DNA from: Coriaria nepalensis
Taxonomy: Eukaryota > Streptophyta > Magnoliopsida > Cucurbitales > Coriariaceae
Length of the DNA stretch: 64,000 bases
Assembly (NCBI GenBank): GCA_027186245.1
Contig: CP114491.1
Coordinates: forward strand, 6,507,501-6,571,500
Direction of reading: 5' to 3'
Numbering within the stretch: the first letter of the stretch is position 1; every line of letters begins with the position of its first letter. The notes under the pieces are model-generated. The model ran no database searches. It was not told the DNA's origin and saw only the letters and a program-made list of their open reading frames with translations. The position numbers were made by a program, and so were the translations under genes. Shown here in pieces: positions 11,101 through 22,903 of this stretch.

Positions 11101-13010
11101 CTCGTTTGGTTGCCATTACCAAGAAACAAGAAAAGGAATCTGTTTCCATTCCCATGTTTGGTCAACTATGGAATGACTAACATAATTGAGAGGGCCTATT
11201 AAATTTATTCTCTGACCGGTTATAAATTCATTCTATTTCTTTATTTTCATTTCCTGGGGTGGGGGTCAAGATGGGACCAATCGATCACAGATGAAAGAGT
11301 TTATTCTTCAATTTGGTTTCATTTCCATAATGTTAAAAATACAGAGCTTCACATCCCCAATAAAAAAAATTACTCTTACTGCCCTTCTCATATTTTCCCC
11401 CTTTTGTACTAGTGCCCTAGACATTTCTCGTCACCCCAAGCCCTAATTTCTGAGACTTTGCTGCGATTTGTGGGTTTTACATATCATGAAGGACTACATA
11501 GGTGATTTGAAGAACTCAAGTAATAATTTTATTCATCTTTGATTATCTATTATGGCTTATTCTTGCTTTACAAATGATTCTGTTGTGTCATAGATTTTAT
11601 GTACTTTCTCGAAGGACTTCTGTTGTGTTGCTTTCGATCCGTGTTGAATTTTGGTTTTCTTTGTCTTGATTTGTATTGTTATGTTTTTAAAGAGGAAAGT
11701 CGAGTAGAAGAATTTGTGAGTTATGAATCTTTATTTTGTGAATTATGAGTGTTGTTTATTTCAATTCATAGTGCATATTACTTCATAGATAATTACATGG
11801 CTCATTTAATAGTTCAAACGAGGAAGAGGAATAACTTGGCTGCTATGGCTACTATTTCTATATGGTCGAAGACTGTTAAGTATGTTATCTCATGATTTTT
11901 CAAATACTGTGAGATCTTAAGGTGTATGTATATTAGGAGAGCATCTTTGAGTCGTAAGTATGTATTGGACTTTAATGCCCATGAGGTACATGCTAAATCT
12001 AATCTATGCAAAGGATAGCAAATGTTTAAATCACACGAATGAATAGAGCTAGTTTTACAAAGTTATGTGATATTCTTACAACTAGAGGAGGACTACGACA
12101 TACACAAAATATGTTGGTAAATGAACAAGTAACAGTGATCCTATTTATACTAGCCCACCATGTCAAGAATAGGATAGCAAGTCATATATTTGGGCATTCG
12201 GGTGAGACGATTTGTTGTTATTTTTCAAAGGTACTCAAAGCAATCATTAGCTAGTATTCTGAATTGCTAGAAAGACAGGAAACAGTCCAAGAAGATTGTA
12301 TTGATAATAGATGGAAATGGTTTAAGGTAAGATAAACAATAGACTATTTGCATTTCTTTTCTACACATTTCTAGGGAAGTACCATTCAACCCAAAAAATA
12401 TGTAATTTTGAGTAACTGCTTTCATGTAAAATTGTGTTAGAGCATTAGATGAGACTTTTATTAATGTTAAGGTACTTGCTAAGGATAAACTTCGCTATAG
12501 GTCACGCAAGGTTCAGATCGCAACAAATGTCCTAGGAGTGTGTTCTCAAGACATACAATTCATATATGTCTTGATTGGTTAGGAGGGTTTAGCGGCCGAT
12601 AGTAGAATCTTGATGAGTGCAATTGAACGTAACCCGGGTTTCAAAGTCCTTAGAGGGTACTACTACTTGGTAGATGCAAGTTACATCAATGAAGAAGGAT
12701 TCCTAGCACCATTTAGGAGACAACGGTATTATTTAAGTGAGTGGAAAGACGGTCGTCTACCTTATAATGCCAAAGAAATTTACGACCTCCACCATTCATG
12801 GTCTAGGAATGTTATTGAGCAATGTTTTAGTTTATTCAAAATACGTTGGGAAATCTTGAGAAAGCACTTGTTTTACCTCATAAAAGTTCAAAACCAAATT
12901 ATCATGGCATGTTATCTGATACATAAGTTCATCAGGCAAAATCATGAGACTGATCGTTTAGAACCATTACTAGAATTTGAAGAAGTTAATGAAAATAATT
13001 TAAGGGATAA
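11101..13010 (+). mobile_element. PIF/Harbinger element, right end lost
   Basis: The transposase frame at 12039-13010 is PIF/Harbinger (DDE_Tnp_4) type. The upstream limit is uncertain: a gctcgtttggttgcc-like sequence at about 11100-11115 resembles the TGTTTGG-rich ends of such elements. The right part is replaced at about 13010 by an oppositely oriented gypsy gag, so the element has no visible 3' end. No companion Myb-like ORF was recognised. Confidence 0.55.
12039..13010 (+). pseudogene. PIF/Harbinger transposase, lightly damaged
   Basis: Exon 1 (12039-12328) starts MNRASFTKLCDIL and reaches NRWKWFK, with one in-frame TAG just before YSELL (about 12252). An intron with a good donor (gtaagat at 12329) follows. 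The second part (about 12431-13000) reads ALDET, then [38 protein letters not shown] and VIEQCFSLFKIRW. The three expected acidic residues are present: Asp of ALDET, Asp of ADSR and Glu of VIEQ. A second stop replaces the Trp of the usual GWEG motif (about 12582). So the DDE core survives with only two point stops. The last 40 or so codons of the open frame after 13010 are antisense gag and do not belong to the transposase. Confidence 0.85.
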
Positions 13011-14612
13011 TGTTCCGTTTTCCTTCTTTATTCATGAATTCCCTCAAGCGTCCTTCATAGAACAACCTTTCAACTTCTCTCTTCATGTGTATACATTCTT
13101 CTATTTTGTCACCATGATCCCCATGATATTTGCAATTTGACCTTCTGTCTCGCTTGGCCGATGCACTTTTCAATGATTCAGGGATCCTAAAAAGTGATTT
13201 TTGAAGCGATTGTAAATACTTCAATACCTGCTACGAGAGGTATGAAGTATCTCTGAAGAGTGGGAATGCTCTTTTCTTATCTGAGCTCCTCCTTTCATCT
13301 TCCATCTTCCTCCTATCCTCTCTCCATTCCACTTTCCCCTTCGGGTCCTCTCTCTTCCTCTTCCCCTCACTTCCTCTACTACTTACCCCCTTTCTCACTG
13401 GCTCTTCAGTTGAGACACGAGGATCTCTTCGGCTACTTCGATTCTTTTTGCCTCTAGTAACGCTACAACATAGGAATTAAATAATTTTTTCCCTAAGTGG
13501 CTGATGAGCTTTTTTTTCGATCGTGCATCTGAGGAAGGCATGTAGAACTCCAATACCTTTAGTCGATCAACCTTCTTTGAAGCCCAGTTAAATCGCTCCA
13601 CATAGTCCAACAAAGTCTTCCCTAGGTTTTGCATTGTAGTGTACAGACTCATAAGAGTGAGTAACATGTTAGTCGCCCCTCTAGAAGTTAGACACAAATA
13701 ACTGCTTCAACTCATCAAAGGAGTCGATAGAGCCCGATGTGAGGGATCTGTACCAGTCCCTAGCTGAATCTAATAGCGTGATGTGAAAACACTAGTACCT
13801 CATTTTGTCAGACATGGAGTTCATCCTCATGCACGTTTTATATGAGTCTAATAGTGGGGATCCTTAGTTCCATCATACATTAAGGTCAGAGCCCTAAACG
13901 TTCTTGGTAATTGGCATTTTACACATACTCAGTGAACGGGCTCTCCAGCTCATCCATGCATAGGGTTGTTCCCTTCACTACTACTTCTAATTCTTTCATT
14001 CTCTTAGTTAGCTCCTGGATAACCTTCATCTGCCCCCTAGACTCTTCAGCCCGGTTCGTCAGAAGCATAGGCGCCTTCGATGTCTGGAGGGGGCTCAGAT
14101 TATGTTGTTTCTATTGAGTCCTCTTACTCATCTTCCCATGTTGTTTTGGTTTTTAGACGAGACATCGCATCATCTTCTTCAAGGTGGGAGACCCGTCTTA
14201 TTGATGAACCTCAGTATCCCCCTACAGGAAGACACATGCCTCAACTCTCCTCCCCTCTCATGCCTTATCTCAACCCTAATTTCAGCGATCCTTGAATTTA
14301 TTAAACGCTCTATCACCTGACCAACTCTTTCTGCTAAGCCCATTTCCTCCCTCTCTATTGCATGCAATATATCTACTCTATTATTGATCACTAGAGGAGT
14401 TTATGGACATGTTGGTCATCCTCTAGCAGTGCTCACAAAATGCATTATTCTCCCTTCAGGTAGAGGTGGGAGGATTCCTCTTCCTCTACCTCTTTCTCGT
14501 CTCTCATTATCCCCCGTATGCTCTCCCTCGCGTCTATACCACTCTCGCTCAGGCTACTAATTCGTTGGAACTTTTGAAAGTGAAGACAACGTCTTCACGG
14601 TTGGCACCAAAC
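13000..14612 (-). pseudogene. Ty3/gypsy gag remnant
   Basis: Read on the minus strand from a primer-binding-like site (tttggtgccaaccgtgaaga, 14593-14612) inward, gag signatures appear in shifting frames: YDGTKDP (about 13870), SIDSFDELKQLF (about 13710), then TLLDYVERFNWASKKVD (13395-13697), and finally CKYHGDHGDKIEECIHMKRE with LREFMNKEGK (13000-13224), the usual gag C-terminal motif of plant gypsy elements. Protease, reverse transcriptase and integrase are absent: the element stops at the Harbinger fragment near 13010. Several stops and frameshifts are present. Plus-strand open frames here (13260-14320) are shadows. Confidence 0.8.
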
Positions 14613-14615
14613 TAT

Positions 14616-15363
14616 TGACGTGGATATCCATCCACTACGAAGGGCTCCACAACCTACAGTGTGCTCCAATATCGACATCTGCACTCACGAACAAACAACA
14701 ACTAGGGTCGAGGTCGACCAACCCCACTCCGACGCTTTAGTAAGTTTCTAAGAGATTGTGAGAGGGAAATTGATAATCAAAAGCTTTTCTATCTAAAAAT
14801 GCATATACCTTACACTATTATATCAATTGGCTTTTATACCTGGGCAAGGTTGAGACCCTAAACAACTTTATACATGTCCAACTCTCATTGCTCAATAACC
14901 TATCTCCCCCCTGTGCCGTGATAGGGATATGTTCCTCACTCGTAAATGCATCAATGCATAATGGCGTCGCTCCAATCTGACATGCTAAAGGTATGTCTCC
15001 CACTTAGAGCCACCCCAGCATACAACAATGCTATTTCAGTCTGATATGGCAAGGACATATCTTCCACTAAGGCGTAACTAACTTTCCGCTTGTTATCCAC
15101 CTCTTCTGGGTACTCTCGTTTAGGTCTGAGATGAGTGAGGAAATATCTAGCTCGACTTTAGCGTCGAACGACATCCTTTCATCTTGGTCAGCCACTACAA
15201 TGTTGACTGACGTCCTCCTCAACTTTCTTCTCATCTCGGCCTCAGTCATTACCTTCACACCCTATTTGATCATCTCTACATATGCTAATCATGCCTCAAC
15301 CTCGATCTTCTTTACACGAGCTGAGACTGTTAATATGAGATTGTCCCGACATTGGATCCAACA
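14616..15363 (-). repeat. LTR of a gypsy element (5' LTR, minus orientation)
   Basis: About 750 bp, starting on the minus strand with TGTTGGATCCAAT (15363) and ending just before the primer-binding-like site. It aligns by eye along nearly its whole length with plus-strand 25781-26518, including gggagacatacctttagcat-like and atggatatcc segments. The exact 3' end is uncertain by a few bases (14616 or 14622). An open frame inside it (15067-15258) has no recognisable domain. Confidence 0.8.
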
Positions 15364-17440
15364 AGTACCATCTTGTGTGTAATAATTCTGATCTATACAA
15401 CCCTTCTCTTCAACTAGAGAAAGGGGAAGACTGGGGGTATTCTAATATGTCTTGTTGGGATTCATATGAGTTCTTACATACCTTTTATAAAGCTTTTTAC
15501 AACCTTAAAATGAGATATATTTTATTAATTTTTATTTTGGCCAAATCTCATTTAGTTTCCCGTTCACTTACTTTGTGTTTCCGTCCTTATCCTCATTCTT
15601 TTCTTATGCTATTTATTTCTTTATTTTTCTTTTTGCCTTATGAATTATCGACCAAATGGAATGAGTTGGAGGGTTTGATGTTGACGTAATATCATATGCT
15701 ATATAATAAAACTTCTTAAAATATCTTATTCTAATATAAATTTTACATTAAATAAAAATTAATGATTATTATCATATTTTTTCTTTTCTAATATAAATTT
15801 TACATTAAATAAAAAATAATTATTATTATCATTTTTTTTTAAAAATAAAAAAATACGTTATACCATAAGTCAAATTTTACAACTAAACTTTACCATCAAA
15901 TAATTTATAATCAAATTTTTTAAAATAATCTTATTCCATAAGAAATTTAATATTAATACAAATTAATATTTACTATAATTTTTCCTTTAAAAAAATGGAA
16001 AAATAAATAAATATAAAAAATAAAGAAAGAACACATTATTTCACCAAGTCTCAATTTTAAATTTCATATAGATACTATTAGTGATTGTTATTCTCATTGT
16101 TATTCATTCTATTGACAAAAAAGTAGATTAAAGTATTTTCATAAACAATTATTATTTATTTTAATACAAAATATTATATTTATAACATATTTATATTGGT
16201 ATAATAATCATGTGCGGGTAGAAAAACTAACATACAGAATGAACACATATCATCTTGTATAGGTGACCTAATTGAAACAAAGCAAATACTTAAGCCTGAA
16301 ATTTCAGTAGTTTAAGCTGAATCAACTAACTAACATTATTAAAGTTGAATCGGATATCATAGAATATAGTTACTACTTACATACCTAGGATCATTATAAT
16401 TTGGCTATATATATTAGAAGCATGGAGTAGCTCCTAGAGGATAATAGAGCAATGTTTAACATGATTTGGGTATGTATAGAGGAGATCAATCGTAACCCTA
16501 ATTTGATAAAATTTAAAATAAAATTTAAATTAACAGGTAAGTAGAGAATATAGATGGTGAGAAATATCATTAAAAACTTAGATGAAAATGTTGAAAAAAG
16601 ACATCCTAAAATTACATAATGATATGTGAGAAGACAATATAATTTAGAAAAACAATATTCGTATATAACTGATCCTAAAAATATCAAAAATAAAATTAGA
16701 AGAGATATTAGAAACATAGAGATGAACATTTGAAGCTTTATGTAGAGTTTTAAATTGAGATTAAAAAATGCTCAAAATGCATGTAGTTACAATATGTTAA
16801 ATCACAACCATTCTCCTCTCTCTCTCTCTCTATATATATATAATCACACCAATATATTGTATGAATGCTGATCCGAGTGGATAAATTCAGAAGAGAATAA
16901 ATTTATGACCCAACTAATGCATTTTGCGCTTAAAAATCTCCATCAAATACTCTTTCATTGCAAAAATAAAACAAAAAAAATCCAACAAGTTTATTTTCCT
17001 TTTTGTTTCCTTTCCAAGACAAGTGTGATGGTGAAAGCATGAAAGAAACGTCTGAATGAAATTTATGTGGTTCACATGAATGCTATATGCACATAAATGG
17101 TCGCCTATCTGCCTTCATGACAAGGGAAGGCTCAGGCGTCTGTTAGTAAGAGGTGCTTATAAGGTCAATTTTGTAGGGCTTGATGTGCTCGAGTAGTTAG
17201 TGGTTGAATCTATCTACAAATTAGTTGCTTGTCATTTCTAAGCTGTTGCTTAAAATCAGAGATGGAATGTTAGATCTCTACCGCTTCCCCTCCCTTCCCA
17301 ATGAATATTAGTAGTTGGTAACAACCTTTTTTTGAGACCTACATCTGTTGTGTTATATAGCATGGTAAAAGGTAGATGACATCTTAAATCAATCCAAAAA
17401 GGAGAGAAACTACAAAATACATGACATCATAAATGATGAT
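15364..17440. other. AT-rich intergenic DNA with simple repeats
   Basis: No gene is recognisable. A roughly 55-60-bp AT-rich unit (taatataaattttacatta core) is repeated in tandem at about 15730-15785 and 15788-15840. A (tc)n(ta)n microsatellite lies at about 16816-16842. The 111-codon minus frame at 16394-16729 is hydrophobic AT-derived sequence without a family signature. Confidence 0.6.
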
Positions 17441-19874
17441 GTGGCATCATCCAAAACCATCGACTATCTACTCCAACCTACTCCAACTCCAGGACCACCT
17501 TGTATACATATCAAGTTAGGTCGAAGAGTTCGTTTCAAACCACAGATGTTAAAAATGCCTTACACAACCACACCACAAATGCTATCACCCTTCCATGTCC
17601 AAAAACGACATTACCTTAACAAAACAATCTATTTTTCCTTTTGAAAAAATGAATAACTGACTACAAGTACCATTCCACACCACAGTATTCACGAATTTGT
17701 GAAGCTCACCTTCATTTTCTAATAAGTATTTCAAGAATCTGAGACTGCAATTCGGACACAATAGTCAAGTTTGTGGGACCAAGCAAGGCATTCATTGATC
17801 ATTGTACCATATGGCAATTGATAACAACCAGGAGTTGAGTACAAAAGCAATCGGGTAGAGTAGATGACACATTCTTCTCTCTGGTCTATTTGGATCACAA
17901 CTACCTACTAATAAACAAGTTTAATTGATTCACATAATCTTGTGGAGAAGTTTCCTAAGACAGTAGGAAGATTCAAATGAGAAAGTATCATCCTATATCT
18001 GTTGCACACAAACGGCATGAAAGAGATGGGATGGGAAGCCCATCACATGAGACCCACCATTCCCTATCACGTCAGTTGCAAGCAATTTGATGGAAGAGTT
18101 AGTTGGTCCTACAAGACTGTCAATATGAATAAATCAAGATATGTGAACAATTGAAATGTGACAAACTTTATCTGTACTTGTCAAACCACAATTTTGATCA
18201 AACTCTTTGAAATCACAGCAATCTGATTCAGCCTACAGAACACTAGGGATGCAGAAATAAAGAGAGATTCCTTTATTAAACCTCTGACGAGTCTTATATG
18301 AGTCTACAGAGCTGTGAAACACAAGACACTCATAACATTATCCTACCTCACAAACCAGCTAACTCTCTTTAAATTCAACAGCTATGTGAGGGTACATACG
18401 ATAACAGATCTGATTAATATAACAGCAACAACGCAATTATGCGATATATTGGTGCAGTAAGGAGTGGAATCTAAGTTAGGACGTCAAATAGTATTTGTCA
18501 ATAATATTTATGACAGCAAAATTGTGGGGAATTTTTATATCAATAGGGAAACCAGGTTTAAACATAAAAAATCACCACACATTGCATCTGGGTTTAAGAA
18601 AGGAAAATAGAAGGTATTACAAAATGAAAATACAGAAACATGACTTCTTGTTAAAAAAAAGGGTAAATAATTTGAACAATCAATTAAATGGGAAAATGAG
18701 GACACATCCATCCCCGTCCCAACTTGAACAAGCACTTGGTTGATACCATTGACAAAATAGCATCTGGTAGAGCGGCTTGCAACAATGAAGCAAAAATAAA
18801 AGGTTAGGAAGATTAAAGTCTGGTATTTTATGCAACAAAGACAAACTTTAAGTTATCTAAACTACATTTGGTTCATTTCCATGTAACTGAACCATATATC
18901 TTAAAATGCCTACTAGCCAAAATTTACTCGCTAAAGACCATGTAGACCAAAAGACATTAGCCCGAGAAAAAGTAAAGACATGAGGTACCTCACGAACTTC
19001 GAGGTAGATATCCCACGAGCAATATGGGCTCAGGAAGATTCCTCCTCACTCCACAAGCTGGGACGAAAGATCAATTCAATAAACCATTAGCAACTCCACC
19101 AGATAGTCCTGTTGATGCCACAAATGCTTTCAAAACCTTTTACAATCACAACTTCCAAGCAAAAACTGAACTTTCTGGTACTTAACTGAACTAAAGGGTT
19201 ATGGTTGGTTAGAATATGACAAATGATGTCCGACCAGAAATGTATTGCTTCTTTGAGATGTGACAGAAACAAAAGTGGGATTCTATGGCTGCCAAAAGTG
19301 AAGCGGTCCAGAATCATCGAATAGAAAAAGCCACCCTACGGCACTAAACCTCTACATGCTATAAGATGCAACAACAGATACTACTGGGATCAAGCACATG
19401 TTCCATGCATACTTATCCAGAGAGCCACAGAACATGTCAATTGACTACAGAAAAATAAGCAATGCCAATCATATACCATCACCATTCACAATCCTAAAGA
19501 GAGCTATTATGGCCTTAAAGAAGATTAAAGGAGAGAGAGCGTTTCCAAATGAAGCTGATTAAAAAAAAAAAAAACCAATCACACAATTTTACTTAGTTAA
19601 ATTGTACTACTAACAGAAAGTCAGAAACTAATAACAGTCATATTCAACTACCAGAGCAAACAACTGCTTGGTATGCTGAATATTGAGAGATCCAACCAGC
19701 CTCAAGACCTGTTGCCATCCAGCATAAGTAGGGCATGATTCCCTGCATAAGCAGTCCGTGTAAAAGACTATAACCATTAGGTCACTGTCATTAACCTTGA
19801 GAGAGCGAGAATCACCTGGGGCCTGTGAAGTATCAGACCTCCATCCTGAACCAGAGCAACCTGAATTCCATCCA
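17441..19874 (-). other. Region downstream of the hnRNP gene, possibly 3' UTR with introns
   Basis: No protein family is recognisable over about 2.4 kb on either strand. Base composition is more balanced than in the AT-rich deserts, and on the minus strand there are plausible 3' splice sites (for example tttttctgtag near 19445), so part may be a spliced 3' UTR of the adjoining RNA-binding protein gene. This is inference; transcript data are required. Confidence 0.35.
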
Positions 19875-21567
19875 TCAGTTGTCACCATAGCCACTCCCTG
19901 TGTAGCTACCACTCGTCCCATGTTGCTCCCCTCCACCACCTGAACCGCTCCCATTATTGCTATTCAGAGCACTTCCACCAGCAGCCCCATAGCTACCATA
20001 AAATCCATCACCTCCACCATAACTACCATACATATAACCTTGATTTGCACTAGGAAATTGACCCCTTGATGCAATACCACCACCACCTGGTCCATTCCAA
20101 GGACCTGTAGCACCATATCCAGAACTTTGGTTATTCCAAGCATTTTTTAATGGCCCAGGTGCTCCACCAAGATAACCAGTATGGGCATTTGAATTTCCAT
20201 ATAGCGCTGCGGGCCCACCAAATCCAGTACCAGCACCTCCATACCCACCAACAGCATAACTACTATAACCTCCGTATCCAACACCACTGTTTGGTACTCC
20301 ATAACCATAACCATAACCTGAATATGGTGGGAAACCACCTGCAATAGCTTGAGGCTGCGTATAAATATTTCCCTCTATTCGTCCATCAAATGCATTATTA
20401 TTAGCAGCTGAGGCACCAAAACTTTGATATCCCCCACCACGGGCGCCACCACCTGGATTGGAGTCTTTAGGAAGGGCTCGTTTCACCTCAACAAGTTTGC
20501 CTTCTAAGTCATGAAAACTCTTTTGTAGAACTCTATCAACAGCATCTTCTGTGTCAAATGACAGGAAACCAAATCCACGAGGCCGCTGTGTGTTCTGGTC
20601 ATACATTATTACTACATCGGTTACTTGGCCATAATTTTCAAAATACTGACGGAATCCATCTTCTGTTAGTGTAGGAGGCAAACCTCCGACAAATATTTTC
20701 TTGGTTTTAAAATTTCCTCCCCCTCCAGAGCCTCTTCCAGAACTGTAACTTCCACTTCTAGAGGAGGTATGTTGTTGTTCCTCTCTTGATAAAGCTCTCT
20801 TTGCCTCTACCTGTGCAACATGGGACAACTTTTAAGTATGCAAATGGCTTAGCACTCACAACGAGATCATTTTATACAACTTCAAGAAGGTGTACTATTG
20901 TTAGGATAGATGCTTGGAGGAAGCTTATTCTATGACCAGATGATAATTTTCTTGCACGACATTCTCACAAAGAACTAGATTATAATTGAGATCTCTGTAT
21001 GAGTTCCACATATCCATTTGTCATACATGCAAAGAACTTTGCATGCCACAGAAAATTAGCTCCAGTTGACTTAGAAAACACAAACGCTAAAATGTATAGA
21101 ATTCTTTTTGTCAATTCATTGAGTATTTGCATCTTTTGGCACACCCAACAGACAATAAGTTATTAACCAAAGAACAAAATGGTAGCGCTATAAACCTTAT
21201 TCTATATGGAAAACATTAATGGGAAGAATACCTAAAAGTTCAAGATCTTGAATCACAAGACCTTATCATTATCCTAAATAAAGAGAAAATGATAGTAAAG
21301 GAATTAGCACCAGAATGAATGAAGAGGGAGGGGGAGGTGACGAACCAGGCGACCATCGATGGTGTGCTTTTCCTGAAGGACATGATCGAGTACGGAAGGG
21401 TCAGAGAATACGACGAAGCCAAAACCTCTAGGACGGCCAGTGATCTTGTCACGCATGATGACGGTCTGAGTGACTTCGCCGAACTGGTTGAAGTAGTTCT
21501 TGAGTTCTTCCTCTGAAGTATCCCATGATATTCCTCCTACGAATAGCTTTCCTTCGTCTGAATCCAT
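19875..21567 (-). CDS. hnRNP A/B-like RNA-binding protein with two RRMs and a Gly-rich tail
   Basis: Nuclear RNA-binding protein of the plant hnRNP1/RNP1 type, expected to act in mRNA processing. Exon 1 is 21346-21567 (74 codons) and exon 2 is 19875-20810 (311 codons and stop), giving 385 aa. The intron begins GTTCG and ends CAG; it falls inside the end of RRM1, a position I expect for this family. RRM1 has RNP2 KLFVGGI (7-13) and RNP1 RGFGFVVF (47-54). RRM2 has KIFVGGL (112-118) and RGFGFLSF (152-159). From about 185 on the protein is Gly/Tyr/Ser/Asn-rich, a low-complexity tail like those that drive condensate formation in animal hnRNPA proteins. The start ATG is 19 bases upstream of RNP2, as in relatives. 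The gene lies between two inverted LTRs. Confidence 0.93.
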
Positions 21568-21792
21568 GACCTTCTCCTCCGTCAAGTTGTCACCTCAGTA
21601 CTCTATGCCCTACTTTTTTCTGTGTTTGACTCTGACAGATTTCTTTCGCTCTCGGAGCTCGGGCCTCGGAGAGTGAAAAGAAAAGTAAACTAAAAATTGG
21701 GGACGAGAGATAGGTGGGAAAGGGAGTAATTAGGGTTTGATGAGGATTTTAAGCTAGGTTAATTATTTTGTATTATTTAAGTCAAAGGAAAA

Positions 21793-21876
21793 CGGATGGT
21801 GGCGCGGTTGGCTAGCGCATGTCTCGTAGCTTTTATAATAATCCTGAGGTCGACAGTTCGACCCTCGCTCAATCCC
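21793..21876 (+). pseudogene. Elongator tRNA-Met relic with retained intron
   Basis: The D-arm region tggcgcggttggctagcgc, the ctcgtagctt segment, aatcctgaggtcga and the B-box-like gttcgaccc follow the plant elongator tRNA-Met gene in order and spacing, including its short intron after the anticodon loop (gctttta-type insert at about 21828-21839). The anticodon position reads CGT instead of CAT. The T-stem and acceptor stem each have two or more mismatches, so a functional tRNA is unlikely. It could also be the head of a tRNA-derived SINE, but no SINE body is visible. Confidence 0.65.
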
Positions 21877-22860
21877 ACCTCCGTTCTTGTTTCCTTTCTC
21901 TTAACTTGTATCGAAACTTTTTTTTTATCATAAACTATCTTAAATATTTCGAGAAATTAGGATCAAACGGAGTCTCCAGATTTAAAATAATTATAATAAA
22001 TATTTTATTTAAAAGTTTAGCTTTTATAAATATTTGATCATGTATCAAATTATCTTAAAATTTAAAACTTATTTAACTTTTATTTTACTTCTAAAATTTT
22101 AATTTTAAATTATTTAATCAATTTTATTATTTTAATTCAATTTTCTATCTCTATACTCATTCGCTATCACCTTCACAAACTTCTCCTTCGCAATAGCCGT
22201 TCCTAACTACCATTGCACAAGGTATTCTAAATTGGACAAAATAAAATTTTATATTCATTTTTAAACATTTAACTTTTATTTTTTATATTTTTAATTTTTA
22301 CTATGATCTTTCTCTTTTGAAAAATCTTTCTTTTGAGATGATCAGTGAGGTTTGAAATTGGTTTGTACCATCTCAATATCAATTTAAATATAAATATAAA
22401 AAATTAGTTCATTTATTTTAGATTCTTAAAAGGTTTTCTAGTAGTAATCGGCAACAATGAAGTGGTTATGAGAGTGGTGGTAAATGAGTTTAGAGATGAA
22501 AGATAGATTTTAAAGAATAAAATTGTGTTAAAAAAATATAAAAGTAAAGTTTTAGCTGTAATAAATTTAATTTAAGGTAAATTTTAAAGTTTTAGATAGT
22601 TTGATATGAAATTTGGGATTCATTATAATTATAACATTCGAAATATGTTATTTATTATAGTTATGAAAGAATACGATATTCATTATAATTATTTCAAACT
22701 TTGGGAGCTAATTATAAACCTTATTTCATACCAAGAAATAGTTATTGTCAATCTCAATTCTCCTTAATGCATTATAAAATCCAAGAAATTCCTAACAAAT
22801 TCTTAAGAAGGGTGATTACTTTGATTCCCTAGGAAGTGGAGAAAAAAGAGAGCAAGTATC
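21877..22860. other. AT-rich intergenic DNA
   Basis: No coding or RNA signal was recognised. Runs of A/T and simple TTAAA-type sequence dominate. Confidence 0.6.
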
Positions 22861-22903
22861 GAGAAATAAGGAAAGTTATGAAAAGTAAAATGAAGAGATC
22901 ATT

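Noticed and set aside
13260..14320. Plus-strand Ser/Pro/Leu-rich frames
   Set aside because: They are antisense to the gypsy gag remnant, whose minus-strand motifs are recognisable.
19628..19954. 108-codon minus frame overlapping the end of the hnRNP gene
   Set aside because: It is the alternative frame of the Gly-rich exon and 3' UTR; no family signature.
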